In this document: positions 1 through 11,371 of the stretch, piece by piece
Layout of the letters: the number at the start of each line of letters is the position of its first letter
How positions within the stretch are numbered: position 1 is the first letter of the stretch
NCBI GenBank assembly: GCA_013348725.1
Contig: CP054689.1
Location: forward strand, 422,501-486,500
From: Ectothiorhodospiraceae bacterium 2226
Lineage (GTDB): Bacteria; Pseudomonadota; Gammaproteobacteria; GCA-013348725
DNA: 64,000 bases
Reading direction: 5' to 3'
Made by a program: the position numbers and the translations under genes
Notes under the pieces: model-generated
The model's input: only the letters and a program-made list of their open reading frames with translations
What the model was told of the DNA's origin: nothing
Databases searched by the model: none

Positions 1-3175
<3,175 letters not shown>

Positions 3176-3307
3176 GTCATCCGTTCCGTGCAGGTGGCCG
3201 AGGGTGGGCGCACCTTAGCACAAAGCCCGGCGCACGCGCATCGGCCCAAGAACGGCAAGCGCGCCGCCAAGGCCGCCGACGAAGAAGGGGCGCGCAACAT
3301 GCGCACA

Positions 3308-3344
3308 GGCGCTGCCCCCCGGCCCGTTGCCGGGGGGCAGCGCC
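3308..3344 (-). terminator. Strong hairpin downstream of the DUF481 gene
   Basis: A 15-bp perfect GC-rich stem (GGCGCTGCCCCCCGG with its complement) closes a 7-nt loop, just after the stop of the gene at 3353-4066. No U-tract follows on the minus strand, so it may stabilise the mRNA 3' end or act as a Rho-assisted or atypical terminator rather than a classical intrinsic one. Confidence 0.55.
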
Positions 3345-3352
3345 GGCGCCGC

Positions 3353-4066
3353 TCAGAAGCCGTAAACGAGGGTAACGGCCGAGATGGTGTCGGTGCTGGC
3401 GAAGCCCTCCGGCACCGGGGAGGTGTAGCGCACCGTGTAGGACAGCTTGGTGGCGAGGTTGCCGATCACGTCGAAGCGCAGCGCGCTGACCGACTCGGTG
3501 ACCGTGTTGTCTTCGCCCGCCTCGACGATCAGATCCTGATTGAATACGGCACTCGGGTTGAAGCGATGCATGAACCGCGCCGCGCCGCGCAAAATGGCCT
3601 CGCGCTCGGTACCGCCCGTGCGCAGCGCGCTCTGTCGCGCACCGGCGCCGGCCTCGAGCTGCAGCGTGGTGTCGGTGCGCCGCACCACATTCCAGGTCAG
3701 ACCCGCGGTCTCGGACACGCGGTAGCGGTAGGCGCCGAAGCGGTCACGATCGTAACGCACGTTCAGGAAGGCACCGGTCCGCGGCGTGAACTGGTAGGCC
3801 GAGCGCAGCTCGCCCATGTAGCGCTCGGTGGAAACGGCCTCCTCGGAACTCACGCGCACGCCCTTATAGCGGGCAGTGTGCGTCCAATCGTCTCGTCGTG
3901 CGTCGGCGCGTAAGGCGCTGTTCAAGCTACGCGACTGCGTCTGGCCGGTGGTGGCGACCACGCCGAGCTCGGCCTCGCCGCCGACATCCCAGGTGGACGC
4001 CTCCTGGGCCAGCGTCGGCGCCGCCAAGCCCGCGCCGAGCGCCAGGCAACAGATTCTTCTGAACAT
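3353..4066 (-). CDS. DUF481 / YdiY-family outer-membrane beta-barrel protein
   Basis: 237 residues with a signal peptide (MFRRICCLALGAGLAAPTLAQ, cleavage after about residue 20). Alternating hydrophobic/polar strands follow, and the C-terminus is aromatic (VTLVYGF), as expected of an outer-membrane barrel assembled by the BAM complex. The pattern, with GEAELGVVATTGQTQSRSL near the start and pairs of charged short turns, matches the DUF481 (YdiY) family. That family is associated with salt or acid stress but has no established biochemical function. It is a single gene between prmB and fliA, each separated by more than 100 bp, and ends in a strong hairpin. Confidence 0.8.
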   Translation of the reverse strand: MFRRICCLALGAGLAAPTLAQEASTWDVGGEAELGVVATTGQTQSRSLNSALRADARRDDWTHTARYKGVRVSSEEAVSTERYMGELRSAYQFTPRTGAFLNVRYDRDRFGAYRYRVSETAGLTWNVVRRTDTTLQLEAGAGARQSALRTGGTEREAILRGAARFMHRFNPSAVFNQDLIVEAGEDNTVTESVSALRFDVIGNLATKLSYTVRYTSPVPEGFASTDTISAVTLVYGF

Positions 4067-4190
4067 TGATGAACCCCCTCGGGAAGAACAAGCGGCTAAG
4101 CCTAGCGTCCGTGCCGCGGCTATCCCATTGGGGAAATTCCCAGCCCGCCCCCCAGCCGTCCGCCCCGAGGGTGCCCGCCGCGCGCCGCGT

Positions 4191-4931
4191 TCAGCACGCG
4201 TCCGGCGCGAACTCGGGCGCTAGGCGCGCCTGTAGGCGAATCACCGCCTGACCGTGAATCTGGCACACGCGCGATTCGCTCACCCCCAGCACGGCGCCGA
4301 TCTCGCGCAGGTTGAGCTCCTCGTCGTAGTAAAGGGACATGACCAAGCGCTCGCGCTCGGGCAGGCTCGCCAGCGCCTCGGCCATACGCGCCTGCAGGGC
4401 CGCCTCCTGCAAGCGCTCGATCACTCCCGGCGATTCGTCGCGCACCGTCTCCAGCAGGGAGTCCTCGCCGAAGCCCAGTTCCTCCACGCTGAATACGCGC
4501 TGCCCCACCGCGTTCTGCAACAGCTCGTGGTACTCGCCCAAGGACAGCCCCAGCCGCTCGGCAATCTCGTGATCGCGCGCATCGCGGCCCTGCTCGTGCT
4601 CGATCTGGCGCACTACCTCCGCCACCTGGCGGGCCTTGCGGTGCACCGAGCGCGGGGCCCAGTCGTGCCGGCGCAGCTCGTCCAGCATCGCCCCACGGAT
4701 GCGGATCCCGGCGTAGGTCTCGAAGCTCGCGCCCTGCGAGGCATCATAGTGGCGCAGGGCCTCGAGCAGCCCCAGCATGCCCGCTTGGATCAAATCGTCC
4801 ACCTGCACACTGCTCGGCAGACGATTCATCAGGTGATACGCGATGCGCTTCACCAAGGGCGTGTGCTGCTCCACCCGCTCGGGTTCCCACGCACAGGGTA
4901 GCGCCTCGGCCTTCACTGCTCGGTTCATCAT
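4191..4931 (-). CDS. fliA: Flagellar RNA polymerase sigma factor sigma-28
   Basis: 246 residues, the usual length. FliA directs RNA polymerase to late flagellar genes (flagellin, motor, chemotaxis). Region 2 is clear ([20 protein letters not shown], then [36 protein letters not shown]). Region 3 follows ([17 protein letters not shown]). Region 4 has a helix-turn-helix ([39 protein letters not shown]). Its ATG overlaps the fleN stop by 4 bp (ATGA), so both come from one transcript and are translationally coupled. Other flagellar genes (flhF, flhA, cheY) that normally surround this pair are absent here, so it is a detached part of the flagellar regulon. Confidence 0.95.
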   Translation of the reverse strand: MMNRAVKAEALPCAWEPERVEQHTPLVKRIAYHLMNRLPSSVQVDDLIQAGMLGLLEALRHYDASQGASFETYAGIRIRGAMLDELRRHDWAPRSVHRKARQVAEVVRQIEHEQGRDARDHEIAERLGLSLGEYHELLQNAVGQRVFSVEELGFGEDSLLETVRDESPGVIERLQEAALQARMAEALASLPERERLVMSLYYDEELNLREIGAVLGVSESRVCQIHGQAVIRLQARLAPEFAPDAC

Positions 4932-5821
4932 GCCAACACCTCCCGCCGCTCATCGCGCTCGATCAGGCGCTCCACGAAAAATTCCAAATGTCCGCGCGCG
5001 CCTTGCGGTAACGGCCAAGCGGCCACCTTTTGCGCCAACTCCTTGTAGGCACGCGCCGACTTGCTGTTCGGGTAGGCCTGCACCACCGACTGCTGCTTCT
5101 GCAGCGAGCGGCGCAGGAAGGTATCGGAGGGAATCGCGCCGAGGTAGTCCAGACTCACATCCAGCGAGCGGTCCGTCAGGCGCAGCAGCTTCTTGTAGAG
5201 TGCGACGCCCTGCGCGCCGTGCGTCATATTCGCGAGGATGTGGAACTGACACAGATAGTGGCCGCGGCTGAACAGCTTCATCAGCGTGCAGGCGTTGGCG
5301 ATGGAGGCCGGCTCGTCCAGCACCACCATCAGCAAGTCCTGTGCGGCCTTAGCGAAGTTGATCACGCTGGCGGCGATGCCGCTGGCCGTGTCGACGATCA
5401 AGACGTCGAACGGCCGGCTCAACGTACTGAAGGCGCGGATCAAACCGGCCTGCTCCGTCGCCGTCAGTTCCGCCATCGCCTGCACGCCGGCCGCCGCCGG
5501 CACCACCGCGAAGCCGCCCGGCGCCTCCACCACGGCGTCGTTGAGGCCGCACTCTCCGCGTATCACGTTCCAGACGTTCCAGCGCGGCGCGAGCCCCAGC
5601 AGGACGTTCACGTCGGCACGGCCGAAATCGGCGTCGAGCACCAAGACGCGCTGCCCCAGTTCGGCGAGTGCCGCCGCGAGGTTGACGGCCACCGTGCTCT
5701 TGCCCACGCCGCCCTTGCCGCTGGTCACGGCGATGACCCGCACCGGGTGGCGAACGCCGGGCACGCTACGCGCCTCTGGTGCTGGCGCCGGCTTCCATGA
5801 TCGTGCTTCTGTAACGCGCAT
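4928..5821 (-). CDS. fleN: Flagellar number regulator, MinD-like ATPase FleN/FlhG
   Basis: 297 residues. It is a ParA/MinD-type ATPase that limits flagellar number, in polar flagellates by antagonising the master activator FleQ. The deviant Walker A motif [11 protein letters not shown] is near residue 34, the switch I-like [15 protein letters not shown] near 64, and the Walker B-like [13 protein letters not shown] near 142. The segment [14 protein letters not shown] near 168 is typical of FleN. The membrane-targeting C-terminal helix is plausible but not certain. The SD-like run AGGGGGGG lies two bases before the ATG at 5821. A near-consensus sigma-54 promoter lies about 50 bp upstream (5870-5885). 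It forms an operon with fliA. Confidence 0.92.
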   Translation of the reverse strand: MRVTEARSWKPAPAPEARSVPGVRHPVRVIAVTSGKGGVGKSTVAVNLAAALAELGQRVLVLDADFGRADVNVLLGLAPRWNVWNVIRGECGLNDAVVEAPGGFAVVPAAAGVQAMAELTATEQAGLIRAFSTLSRPFDVLIVDTASGIAASVINFAKAAQDLLMVVLDEPASIANACTLMKLFSRGHYLCQFHILANMTHGAQGVALYKKLLRLTDRSLDVSLDYLGAIPSDTFLRRSLQKQQSVVQAYPNSKSARAYKELAQKVAAWPLPQGARGHLEFFVERLIERDERREVLA

Positions 5822-5869
5822 GTCCCCCCCTGGGCGCCGAGTCGTTTCCCGGCGCGCTAGGTGGGATCC

Positions 5870-5885
5870 TGCAACAACCGTTCCA
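5870..5885 (-). promoter_or_regulatory. Sigma-54 (-24/-12) promoter for fleN-fliA
   Basis: On the minus strand the sequence is TGGAACGGTTGTTGCA. It matches the sigma-54 consensus TGGCACGNNNNTTGCW at all defined positions but one, with the obligatory GG and GC elements 10 bp apart. The predicted start is near 5859, giving a leader of about 38 nt before the fleN ATG. Sigma-54 control of flhF/fleN-class genes is established in polar-flagellated gammaproteobacteria, so the site fits its gene. Confidence 0.75.
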
Positions 5886-6088
5886 AAATGGGACGTGTCT
5901 CACAAACCGCGACACCGATCTTCATCTTGTTGATTCTTATAACCTTGACCGACGGCGCCAGGGAAGACGACGCGCAACGGCGGCGCCGGAGAACTGACCA
6001 ACCCGCGCCGCGCGCCAAGGTTTTGGCGAGGGCGCACGCCGATCGAGCAAGGAATTACGCCATGCGACTCGCTGCACAGCGCGCCGGA

Positions 6089-6634
6089 TCAGAACTTGAA
6101 CAGGCAGGCGCGGTAGTACTGCAGTTCGCGAATCGACTCCCGCACGTCGTCCAGCGCAAGGTGGCTGGCGGTCTTGCCGAAGCCGGCCGCCACCTCGGGC
6201 GCCCAGCGCCGCGCCAGCTCCTTGATGGTGCTGACGTCCAGGTTGCGGTAGTGAAAGTACCGCTCCAGGCGCGGCATCAGGCGTGCCAAAAAGCGCCGGT
6301 CCTGGCAGATGCTGTTGCCGCACATCGGCGAGGCCCCTTCCGGCACGTGTTGGGCGAGAAAGGCGAGCGTACGCTGCTCGGCCTCGCGCAGGTCGATCTC
6401 GCTGTGCCGAACCCGCTCGGCCAATCCCGACGCCGCGTGCTGGCGCCGGTTCCAATCGTCCATTTTCGCCAGCACCGCATCGGCGGTATGGATCGCCAAC
6501 ACCGGCCCCTCCGCGATCACGTTCAGGGCGGCGTCGGTGACGACGGTCGCGATCTCGATGATCTCGTCGCGCTGCGTATCGAGCCCGGTCATTTCCAGAT
6601 CGATCCAGATGAGGTTATTGGGGTCCTGGGGCAT
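6089..6634 (-). CDS. orn: Oligoribonuclease
   Basis: 181 residues, the normal length. Orn is a DEDDh-family 3'-5' exoribonuclease that degrades 2-5-nt RNAs and pGpG, making it essential for RNA turnover and for clearing cyclic-di-GMP products. Visible motifs are Exo I ([13 protein letters not shown] and E near residues 12-14), Exo II ([14 protein letters not shown] near 104) and Exo III with [15 protein letters not shown] near 155. It stands alone between the fleN promoter region and a divergent cytochrome gene. The 267 bp between it and fleN hold the sigma-54 site and nothing else I recognise. Confidence 0.96.
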   Translation of the reverse strand: MPQDPNNLIWIDLEMTGLDTQRDEIIEIATVVTDAALNVIAEGPVLAIHTADAVLAKMDDWNRRQHAASGLAERVRHSEIDLREAEQRTLAFLAQHVPEGASPMCGNSICQDRRFLARLMPRLERYFHYRNLDVSTIKELARRWAPEVAAGFGKTASHLALDDVRESIRELQYYRACLFKF

Positions 6635-6830
6635 ACCGGCTCCGCACAGCTTGAATAGGGCTGCCTATGCTAGCAAAACCCCGCGCGCCTTTACCGGGCG
6701 TGGGTCGCGCGCGCCCCGCACATAGACGACCGCGCCGGCGTGTGTAACGATAACGGGCATAGTTGCGCGCGCCCCGCGCATCCACGCCCGCCGCGCGGCC
6801 GGCGGGCGCCGGCGTGAAGAGGACATCATC

Positions 6831-7112
6831 ATGCGTTACATCATTCCCACCGCCGTGACCCTGCTCGCGTCTTTCGCGGCCGGGGCGCAGGACACCGACG
6901 TCCAGCGCGGCAAGGCGCTGCATGACGCCAACTGCACCGCCTGCCACGGCACCAGCGTTTACACGCGCCCCGACCGGCGTATTCAGTCGCTGCACAGCCT
7001 CGAACAGCAGGTCTACCGTTGCCGGGACAACCTGGGCTTCGAGTGGCCCGAGCGCGACGTGAAGGATCTGGTGGCCTACCTCAACCAGACCTTCTACCAC
7101 TTCGAGGAGTAA
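6831..7112 (+). CDS. Small periplasmic monohaem cytochrome c
   Basis: 93 residues with a short signal peptide (MRYIIPTAVTLLASFAAGAQ). A single CxxCH haem-binding motif (CTACHG) sits near residue 37 and a likely axial ligand in the C-terminal half (no Met is obvious; a second His precedes the C-terminal FEE). The spacing and the final helix (VKDLVAYLNQTFY) resemble class I cytochrome c. Its partner is unknown. It ends 4 bp before phhB, so the two are probably co-transcribed although no functional link is evident. Confidence 0.85.
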   Translation: MRYIIPTAVTLLASFAAGAQDTDVQRGKALHDANCTACHGTSVYTRPDRRIQSLHSLEQQVYRCRDNLGFEWPERDVKDLVAYLNQTFYHFEE

Positions 7113-7116
7113 GGCC

Positions 7117-7458
7117 ATGGACGCGCTAGAGGGTCGCCGCTGCAAGGTCTGCGAAGGGGGAGTCGCGCCGCTCGACGAGGCGGCCGCGCGGGCTTTGCTG
7201 GCGCAGGTCGATCAATGGACCTTTACGGACGAGGGGCGCGCCATCGAGCGCACCTTCACCTTCAAGAATTACTACCGCACGGTGGCGTTCGTGAACGCTG
7301 TGGCGTGGATCGCCCACCAGGAAGACCACCATCCCGACATCAGCTTCGGCTACAAACAGTGCCGCGTGCGCTATGCCACCCACAGCATCGGCGGCCTTTC
7401 GGAAAACGACTTCATCTGTGCGGCCAAAATCGACCGACTCCTGGCACACGCCGACTAA
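7117..7458 (+). CDS. phhB: 4a-hydroxytetrahydrobiopterin dehydratase (pterin-4a-carbinolamine dehydratase)
   Basis: 113 residues, as usual for this family. The enzyme dehydrates 4a-hydroxytetrahydropterin, recycling the cofactor of aromatic amino acid hydroxylases; many bacteria keep it with a role in folate or molybdopterin metabolism. The active-site motif is visible as HQEDHHPDISFGYKQCRVRY near residues 69-88, preceded by the FTFKNYYRTVAFVNAVAWIA helix. No phenylalanine hydroxylase gene is nearby. The 3' end overlaps the start region of rsgA in another frame. Confidence 0.92.
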   Translation: MDALEGRRCKVCEGGVAPLDEAAARALLAQVDQWTFTDEGRAIERTFTFKNYYRTVAFVNAVAWIAHQEDHHPDISFGYKQCRVRYATHSIGGLSENDFICAAKIDRLLAHAD

Positions 7459-8392
7459 GCGAGCAAAACGTCCGGGCAAAGCGGCGCCCGACACGCGCCA
7501 GTCCCTGCAGGAGGGGCTGGTGGTGGCCTCGTTCGGCGCGCGTCTGGAGGTGGAGGACGCCGCGGGCGGGCGCCTGCAGTGTAACGCCGTGCGCGGCGGG
7601 GAGCCGGTGGTGTGCGGCGACCGCGTCCGGTTCGCACTGCTCCGCAGCGGCGCCGGCAAACGCGTCGGCGCGGTGCGCGAACTCCTGCCGCGACGCAGCC
7701 TGTTGTGTCGCCCCTCTCCCGACGGCGCGCTGCGGCCGATGGCCGCCAACCTCGACCGCATGCTGATCGTGTTGGCCCCGGCGCCCGCGCTCTACGAGGG
7801 CATCATCGACCGCTACCTGATCGCGGCCGAGCACTTCGGCATCCCGCCCGTATTGGTGGTCAACAAGGTCGATCTGCTGGCGGCGGAGCAACACCGGGCG
7901 CTGCGCGAGCGACTGGCGCCCTACGCGGCGCTGGGGTACGACTTGGTGTGGGCCAGCGCCAAACGCGAGGACGGCCTGGATGCGCTGCGCGCGACTTTGC
8001 GCGGGCATACCAGTGTGTTCGTCGGTCAATCGGGCGTGGGCAAGTCGTCGCTGGTCGGGCAACTCCTGCCGGAGACCGACGTGCGCGTGGGCGCGATCTC
8101 GGAGGCGACGGGGCAGGGACGGCACACCACGACCACCGCCCGGCTGTATCACCTGCCGGAGGGCGGCGACGTCATCGACTCCCCCGGGGTGCGCGAATTC
8201 TCGCTCTGGAACATCGCCCCGCGCGAGGCGGCACAGGGCTTCATCGAGTTCCGCCCCTACCTCGCTCAGTGCCGTTTCAACGACTGCACGCACACCCACG
8301 AGCCGGGCTGCGGGGTGATCGCCGCCGCCGAGCGCGGAGAGATCACACCGCGGCGCCTGGCGAGCTATCGCCAGATCATCGAGCAGCCCTGA
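7418..8392 (+). CDS. rsgA: Ribosome small-subunit-dependent GTPase A
   Basis: About 324 residues. RsgA is a circularly permuted GTPase that checks late 30S maturation. Order of elements: OB-fold (GLVVASFGARLEVEDAAGG), then the G4 motif NKVDLL, G1 GQSGVGKSSLVGQL, G3 DSPGVREFS, and a C-terminal zinc site (C-x4-C-x-H-x5-C, in CRFNDCTHTHEPGC). The start is uncertain. An ATG at 7373 lies deep inside phhB, and a GTG at 7418 gives an N-terminus of usual length; no convincing SD decides between them. The stop is only 4 bp from the convergent recR stop. Confidence 0.9.
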   Translation: MRPKSTDSWHTPTKRAKRPGKAAPDTRQSLQEGLVVASFGARLEVEDAAGGRLQCNAVRGGEPVVCGDRVRFALLRSGAGKRVGAVRELLPRRSLLCRPSPDGALRPMAANLDRMLIVLAPAPALYEGIIDRYLIAAEHFGIPPVLVVNKVDLLAAEQHRALRERLAPYAALGYDLVWASAKREDGLDALRATLRGHTSVFVGQSGVGKSSLVGQLLPETDVRVGAISEATGQGRHTTTTARLYHLPEGGDVIDSPGVREFSLWNIAPREAAQGFIEFRPYLAQCRFNDCTHTHEPGCGVIAAAERGEITPRRLASYRQIIEQP

Positions 8393-8396
8393 GGCG

Positions 8397-9002
8397 CTAC
8401 TCGCTGCCGAGCTCGCGCCGCCCGAGAAAGGCGTGCGATAAGGTCCGCCCGTCCACGTACTCCAACTCGCCGCCCATCGGCACGCCATGCGCCAAGCGCG
8501 TGGCGCGCGCGCCGCGCTCGCGCACCAGCTCGCCGATGTAATAGGCGGTCGCCTCGCCCTCCACGGTGGGATTGGTGGCCAGAATCACCTCGCGTACATC
8601 ACCTTCGGCGAGGCGCGCCTGCAGGGCATCGAGCCCGATTTCTTCGGGGCCGATGCCGTCGAGCGGCGAAAGATGCCCCATGAGCACGAAATAAAGGCCG
8701 CGGTAGCCGGTGGCCTGCTCCAGGGCATCCACATCGGCGGGCGACTCCACCACGCACAGCTGGGTCGCGTCGCGCCGCGTGTCGGCGCAGAGGCGGCACA
8801 ACGACTCCTCGCTCAGCGTGCGGCAGCGCGCGCAGCGCCCCACCCGCTCCACCGCGGCCTGCAGGGCCGCGGCCAAGCGCCGCGCGCCGTCGCGGTTACG
8901 CTCCAGCAGGTGATAAGCCATGCGCTGGGCCGACTTCGGCCCGACGCCTGGCAGGCAGCGCAGGGCCTCAATCAGACCGTCGATGAGCGGGCTGCGGGGC
9001 AT
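8397..9002 (-). CDS. recR: Recombination mediator protein RecR
   Basis: 201 residues, standard length. With RecF/RecO it helps load RecA on gapped DNA. Features in order: N-terminal helix-hairpin-helix ([20 protein letters not shown]), four-cysteine zinc finger ([16 protein letters not shown] near 57-72), TOPRIM domain ([14 protein letters not shown]) and the C-terminal Walker-B-like segment. It follows ybaB by 10 bp and dnaX before that, the classical dnaX-ybaB-recR operon. Confidence 0.96.
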   Translation of the reverse strand: MPRSPLIDGLIEALRCLPGVGPKSAQRMAYHLLERNRDGARRLAAALQAAVERVGRCARCRTLSEESLCRLCADTRRDATQLCVVESPADVDALEQATGYRGLYFVLMGHLSPLDGIGPEEIGLDALQARLAEGDVREVILATNPTVEGEATAYYIGELVRERGARATRLAHGVPMGGELEYVDGRTLSHAFLGRRELGSE

Positions 9003-9012
9003 CGGAGAGGCG

Positions 9013-9339
9013 TCAGAACGGCAGCTTCATGCCCGGCGGCAGGGGCAAGCCGGCGGTCATGCCCGCCATCTTATCCTTGCTCGCCTTCTCGACCTGGCGC
9101 ACGGCGTCGTTCACCGCGGCGGCCAACAGGTCCTCCAGCATCTCCTTGTCTTCTTCCATCAAGCCGGGGTCGAGGCTGACGCGCTTGACGTCGTGACGCC
9201 CGGTCATGATTACCTTCACCATGCCGCCGCCCGCTTGGCCGGTGACTTCCATGTTGAGCAGCTCTTCCTGCATCTTCTGCATCTGCTCCTGCATCTGCTG
9301 GGCCTGTTTCATCAGGCCGCCAAGCCCGCCCTTCATCAT
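9013..9339 (-). CDS. ybaB: Nucleoid-associated protein YbaB/EbfC
   Basis: 108 residues, the normal size. YbaB binds DNA as a dimer and is nearly always encoded between dnaX and recR, as here. The N-terminus is Met- and Gln-rich and coiled ([20 protein letters not shown]). The core [20 protein letters not shown]-type strand and the [20 protein letters not shown] helix are present. No enzymatic activity is expected. Confidence 0.95.
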   Translation of the reverse strand: MMKGGLGGLMKQAQQMQEQMQKMQEELLNMEVTGQAGGGMVKVIMTGRHDVKRVSLDPGLMEEDKEMLEDLLAAAVNDAVRQVEKASKDKMAGMTAGLPLPPGMKLPF

Positions 9340-9384
9340 GCTCGTGCTCCTTGTCGCTATGCCGCCTCGGCGGCGGCGGGTGGG

Positions 9385-11102
9385 TCAGTCGGCCGGACGC
9401 ACCGAGTCGGGATCGACCCGCGCGTCCAGCAACTCTTCAAACTCACGTACCGTCGGGTCGTGCGCGATGGACTCGCGCGCTGCGGCCAGCCGCGCCTCGT
9501 GCCGCTGGGCATCGACGGCCGCCGGCGTGGTGGTTTCGGGCGCCTCCCCGACCTGGATGGTCACCCGCACCGGGCGCTGGAGATAGGCGCTCAGCGCCTC
9601 CTGCAGGCGTTCGCCCTGCCGATCCGTCAGCAGCTGGCGGTGGCTGGGGGCGAGGCGCAGCGTGACCTGATCCCCTTCATACTCGGCGAGACTGCAGTTG
9701 CGCGCCAGCTGTAGCGTCAACCCACCGAGCCCCAGCGCCTTTACCGCAACACCCCAGTCCAGCGGCCCGTCCGGCGCCGCGGGAGCGGGTCGTGCGGGAG
9801 GCGCCGCGGGAGCGGATCGTGCGGGAGGCGCCGATGGTACGGCTCGCGCGCTGGGCGCCGATACTGGCCGCGCGGCGGGCGGCGGTGGCTCGCGCACCTC
9901 GCTCGGCGGCGGCGGTGCGGACCGCGCGTCCCGGACCGGCGCACGCGCGGCGGCGGCACGCGCCTCGGCGGGCCCGCCGGGGCGCGGCCTCGATCGGCGG
10001 CCGGCGCGGGGGCCTGCCCGTCGGTCTCCTGGTCGGGGCGAAACGCCAGCATGCGCAACAGGACCATCTCCAACCCCATGCGCGTATCCGGGGTATAGGG
10101 CAGGTCCCGCCGCCCCAGCAGGCCGATCTGATAGAACAGCTGCACGTCCTCGGGCGCGAGCTGGCCCGCCAAGGCCGCGACGCGCGGCTCCGGTTGGCCC
10201 GCGTCGGGCACGGCCTGGGCGAGCGCCACCGCGTGCAGGATGGCGAGCAGCTCGCTCAATACATCGGCGAAGTCCGCCGCCTGCTCGGCGAGCGCCTCCA
10301 CCGCGCCCAGCAGCGCGGCCGCATCGCGCGCGGCCAGCGCCTCCAACACGTCGAACACGCGGCCCTGGTCGATGCTGCCCAGCATGGCGCGCACCTCGGT
10401 CTCGCCGACCGCGCCGCCGCCGTAGGCGATGGCCTGATCGAGCAGACTGAGGGCGTCACGCAAACTGCCCTCGGCCGCCCGCGCGAGCAGCGCGAGCGCC
10501 GGGTCCTCGTAACTCAGCCCCTCCTCCCCCAGCACATAGGCGAGGCGCGCCCCGATCAACTCCGGCGGCAGCCGCTTCAGACTGAACTGCAGGCAGCGCG
10601 ACAGGATAGTGACCGGCAGTTTCTGCGGATCGGTGGTGGCGAGCAGGAACTTCACATGGGGCGGGGGTTCCTCCAGCGTCTTCAGCAAGGCGTTGAAGCT
10701 GTGCCCCGAGAGCATGTGGACCTCGTCGATGAGGTACACCTTGTAGCGGCCCCGGGTCGGCGCGTATTGCACGTTGTCGAGCAGCTCGCGCGTGTCCTCC
10801 ACCTTGGTCCGCGAGGCCGCGTCGACCTCGATGAGGTCCACGAAGCGCCCCTCGTCCACCTCGCGACAGGCGTTGCACTCGCCGCACGGGTGCGCGCTGA
10901 CGCCGCGCTCGCAGTTGAGGGACTTGGCGAGGATGCGGGCGATGGTGGTCTTACCGACGCCGCGGGTGCCGGTGAAGAGAAAGGCGTGATGCAGCCGGTC
11001 GTTGTCCAGCGCGTTGACCAGGGCGCGCAGCACGTGCTCCTGGCCGACCAGCTGCTCGAACGTGCGCGGGCGCCACTTGCGCGCCAGTACCTGGTAGCTC
11101 AC
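9385..11102 (-). CDS. dnaX: DNA polymerase III tau/gamma subunit; the two halves lie in different frames
   Basis: DnaX is the AAA+ clamp-loader subunit. The first frame starts at the GTG at 11102 (VSYQVLARKWRPRTFEQLVG). It has Walker A GTRGVGKTTIA, a four-Cys zinc module (CERGVSAHPCGECNAC), Walker B YKVYLIDEVHML, sensor 1 and the domain III lid, and runs to 9741. The tau-specific C-terminal domain (WGVAVKALGLGGLTLQLARN onward) lies in the -1 frame and ends at 9385. A full tau (about 572 residues) therefore needs a -1 shift in the Pro/Ala linker, most naturally at 9969-9975. Without it the product is a gamma-like protein of about 453 residues with a basic tail. It could be programmed frameshifting, a real mutation or a one-base sequencing error. 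The 5' region beyond 11102 is SRP RNA. Confidence 0.88.
9969..9975 (-). other. Candidate -1 frameshift heptamer in dnaX (G GGC CCG)
   Basis: In the minus-strand zero frame the codons read gcG GGC CCG, an X XXY YYZ pattern. A -1 slip gives GGG CCC and then GCC GAG GCG, i.e. the Ala/Glu/Pro linker that leads into the tau C-terminal domain. The shift point agrees with where amino-acid composition changes from linker-like to Arg-rich in the zero frame. GC-only heptamers are usually poor slip sites, so this is a candidate only. Confidence 0.4.
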
Positions 11103-11193
11103 CGGATAGGCCTTGGACGAGTTACGGTCGATCGCGCCACCATAGCAGATTCGCCCCTTGCAGGCAGCGGCGCCGTCGATTGGAAAAGGAGGC

Positions 11194-11299
11194 GGCCCAC
11201 GCCAGCCACACCCCGGCGCCCGAGTCGGCTGCTGCCGCTGCTCCCTTCCGGGCCTGACGGGGTTCACAGCGTATCGTCGCGGGGGGACCGACGCGGGCC
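11194..11299 (-). ncRNA. ffs: Signal recognition particle 4.5S RNA
   Basis: The minus strand contains the diagnostic SRP RNA domain IV (GTCAGGCCCGGAAGGGAGCA, with a GGAA tetraloop-like apex and asymmetric loop). It is flanked by arms that pair, GGCCCGCGTC at the 5' end with GGCGTGGGCC at the 3' end, giving a rod of about 106 nt, the size of bacterial 4.5S RNA. A CCTCCTTTTCC run follows the 3' arm and probably terminates it. It lies directly upstream of dnaX, a common gammaproteobacterial order. The exact ends are inferred from base pairing. Confidence 0.9.
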
Positions 11300-11308
11300 A
11301 CCATAGAG

Positions 11309-11331
11309 CGAGGCCCCGCGCGGGGGCCTCG
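11309..11331 (-). terminator. Hairpin between epimerase gene and ffs
   Basis: A 9-bp stem CGAGGCCCC/GGGGCCTCG with a 5-nt loop lies after the epimerase stop and just before the SRP RNA. No U-run follows. It may end the sugar operon or be part of an ffs precursor. A TACAAT hexamer upstream of it (about 11335) could be the -10 of ffs. Confidence 0.4.
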
Positions 11332-11371
11332 GCGTGCATTGTATCAAATGCCGCGGCGCGGCGCGCTCCGA

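Noticed and set aside
11102-11339. N-terminal extension of dnaX to 11339
   Set aside because: This stretch overlaps the SRP RNA and a hairpin; the GTG at 11102 gives the conserved DnaX N-terminus.
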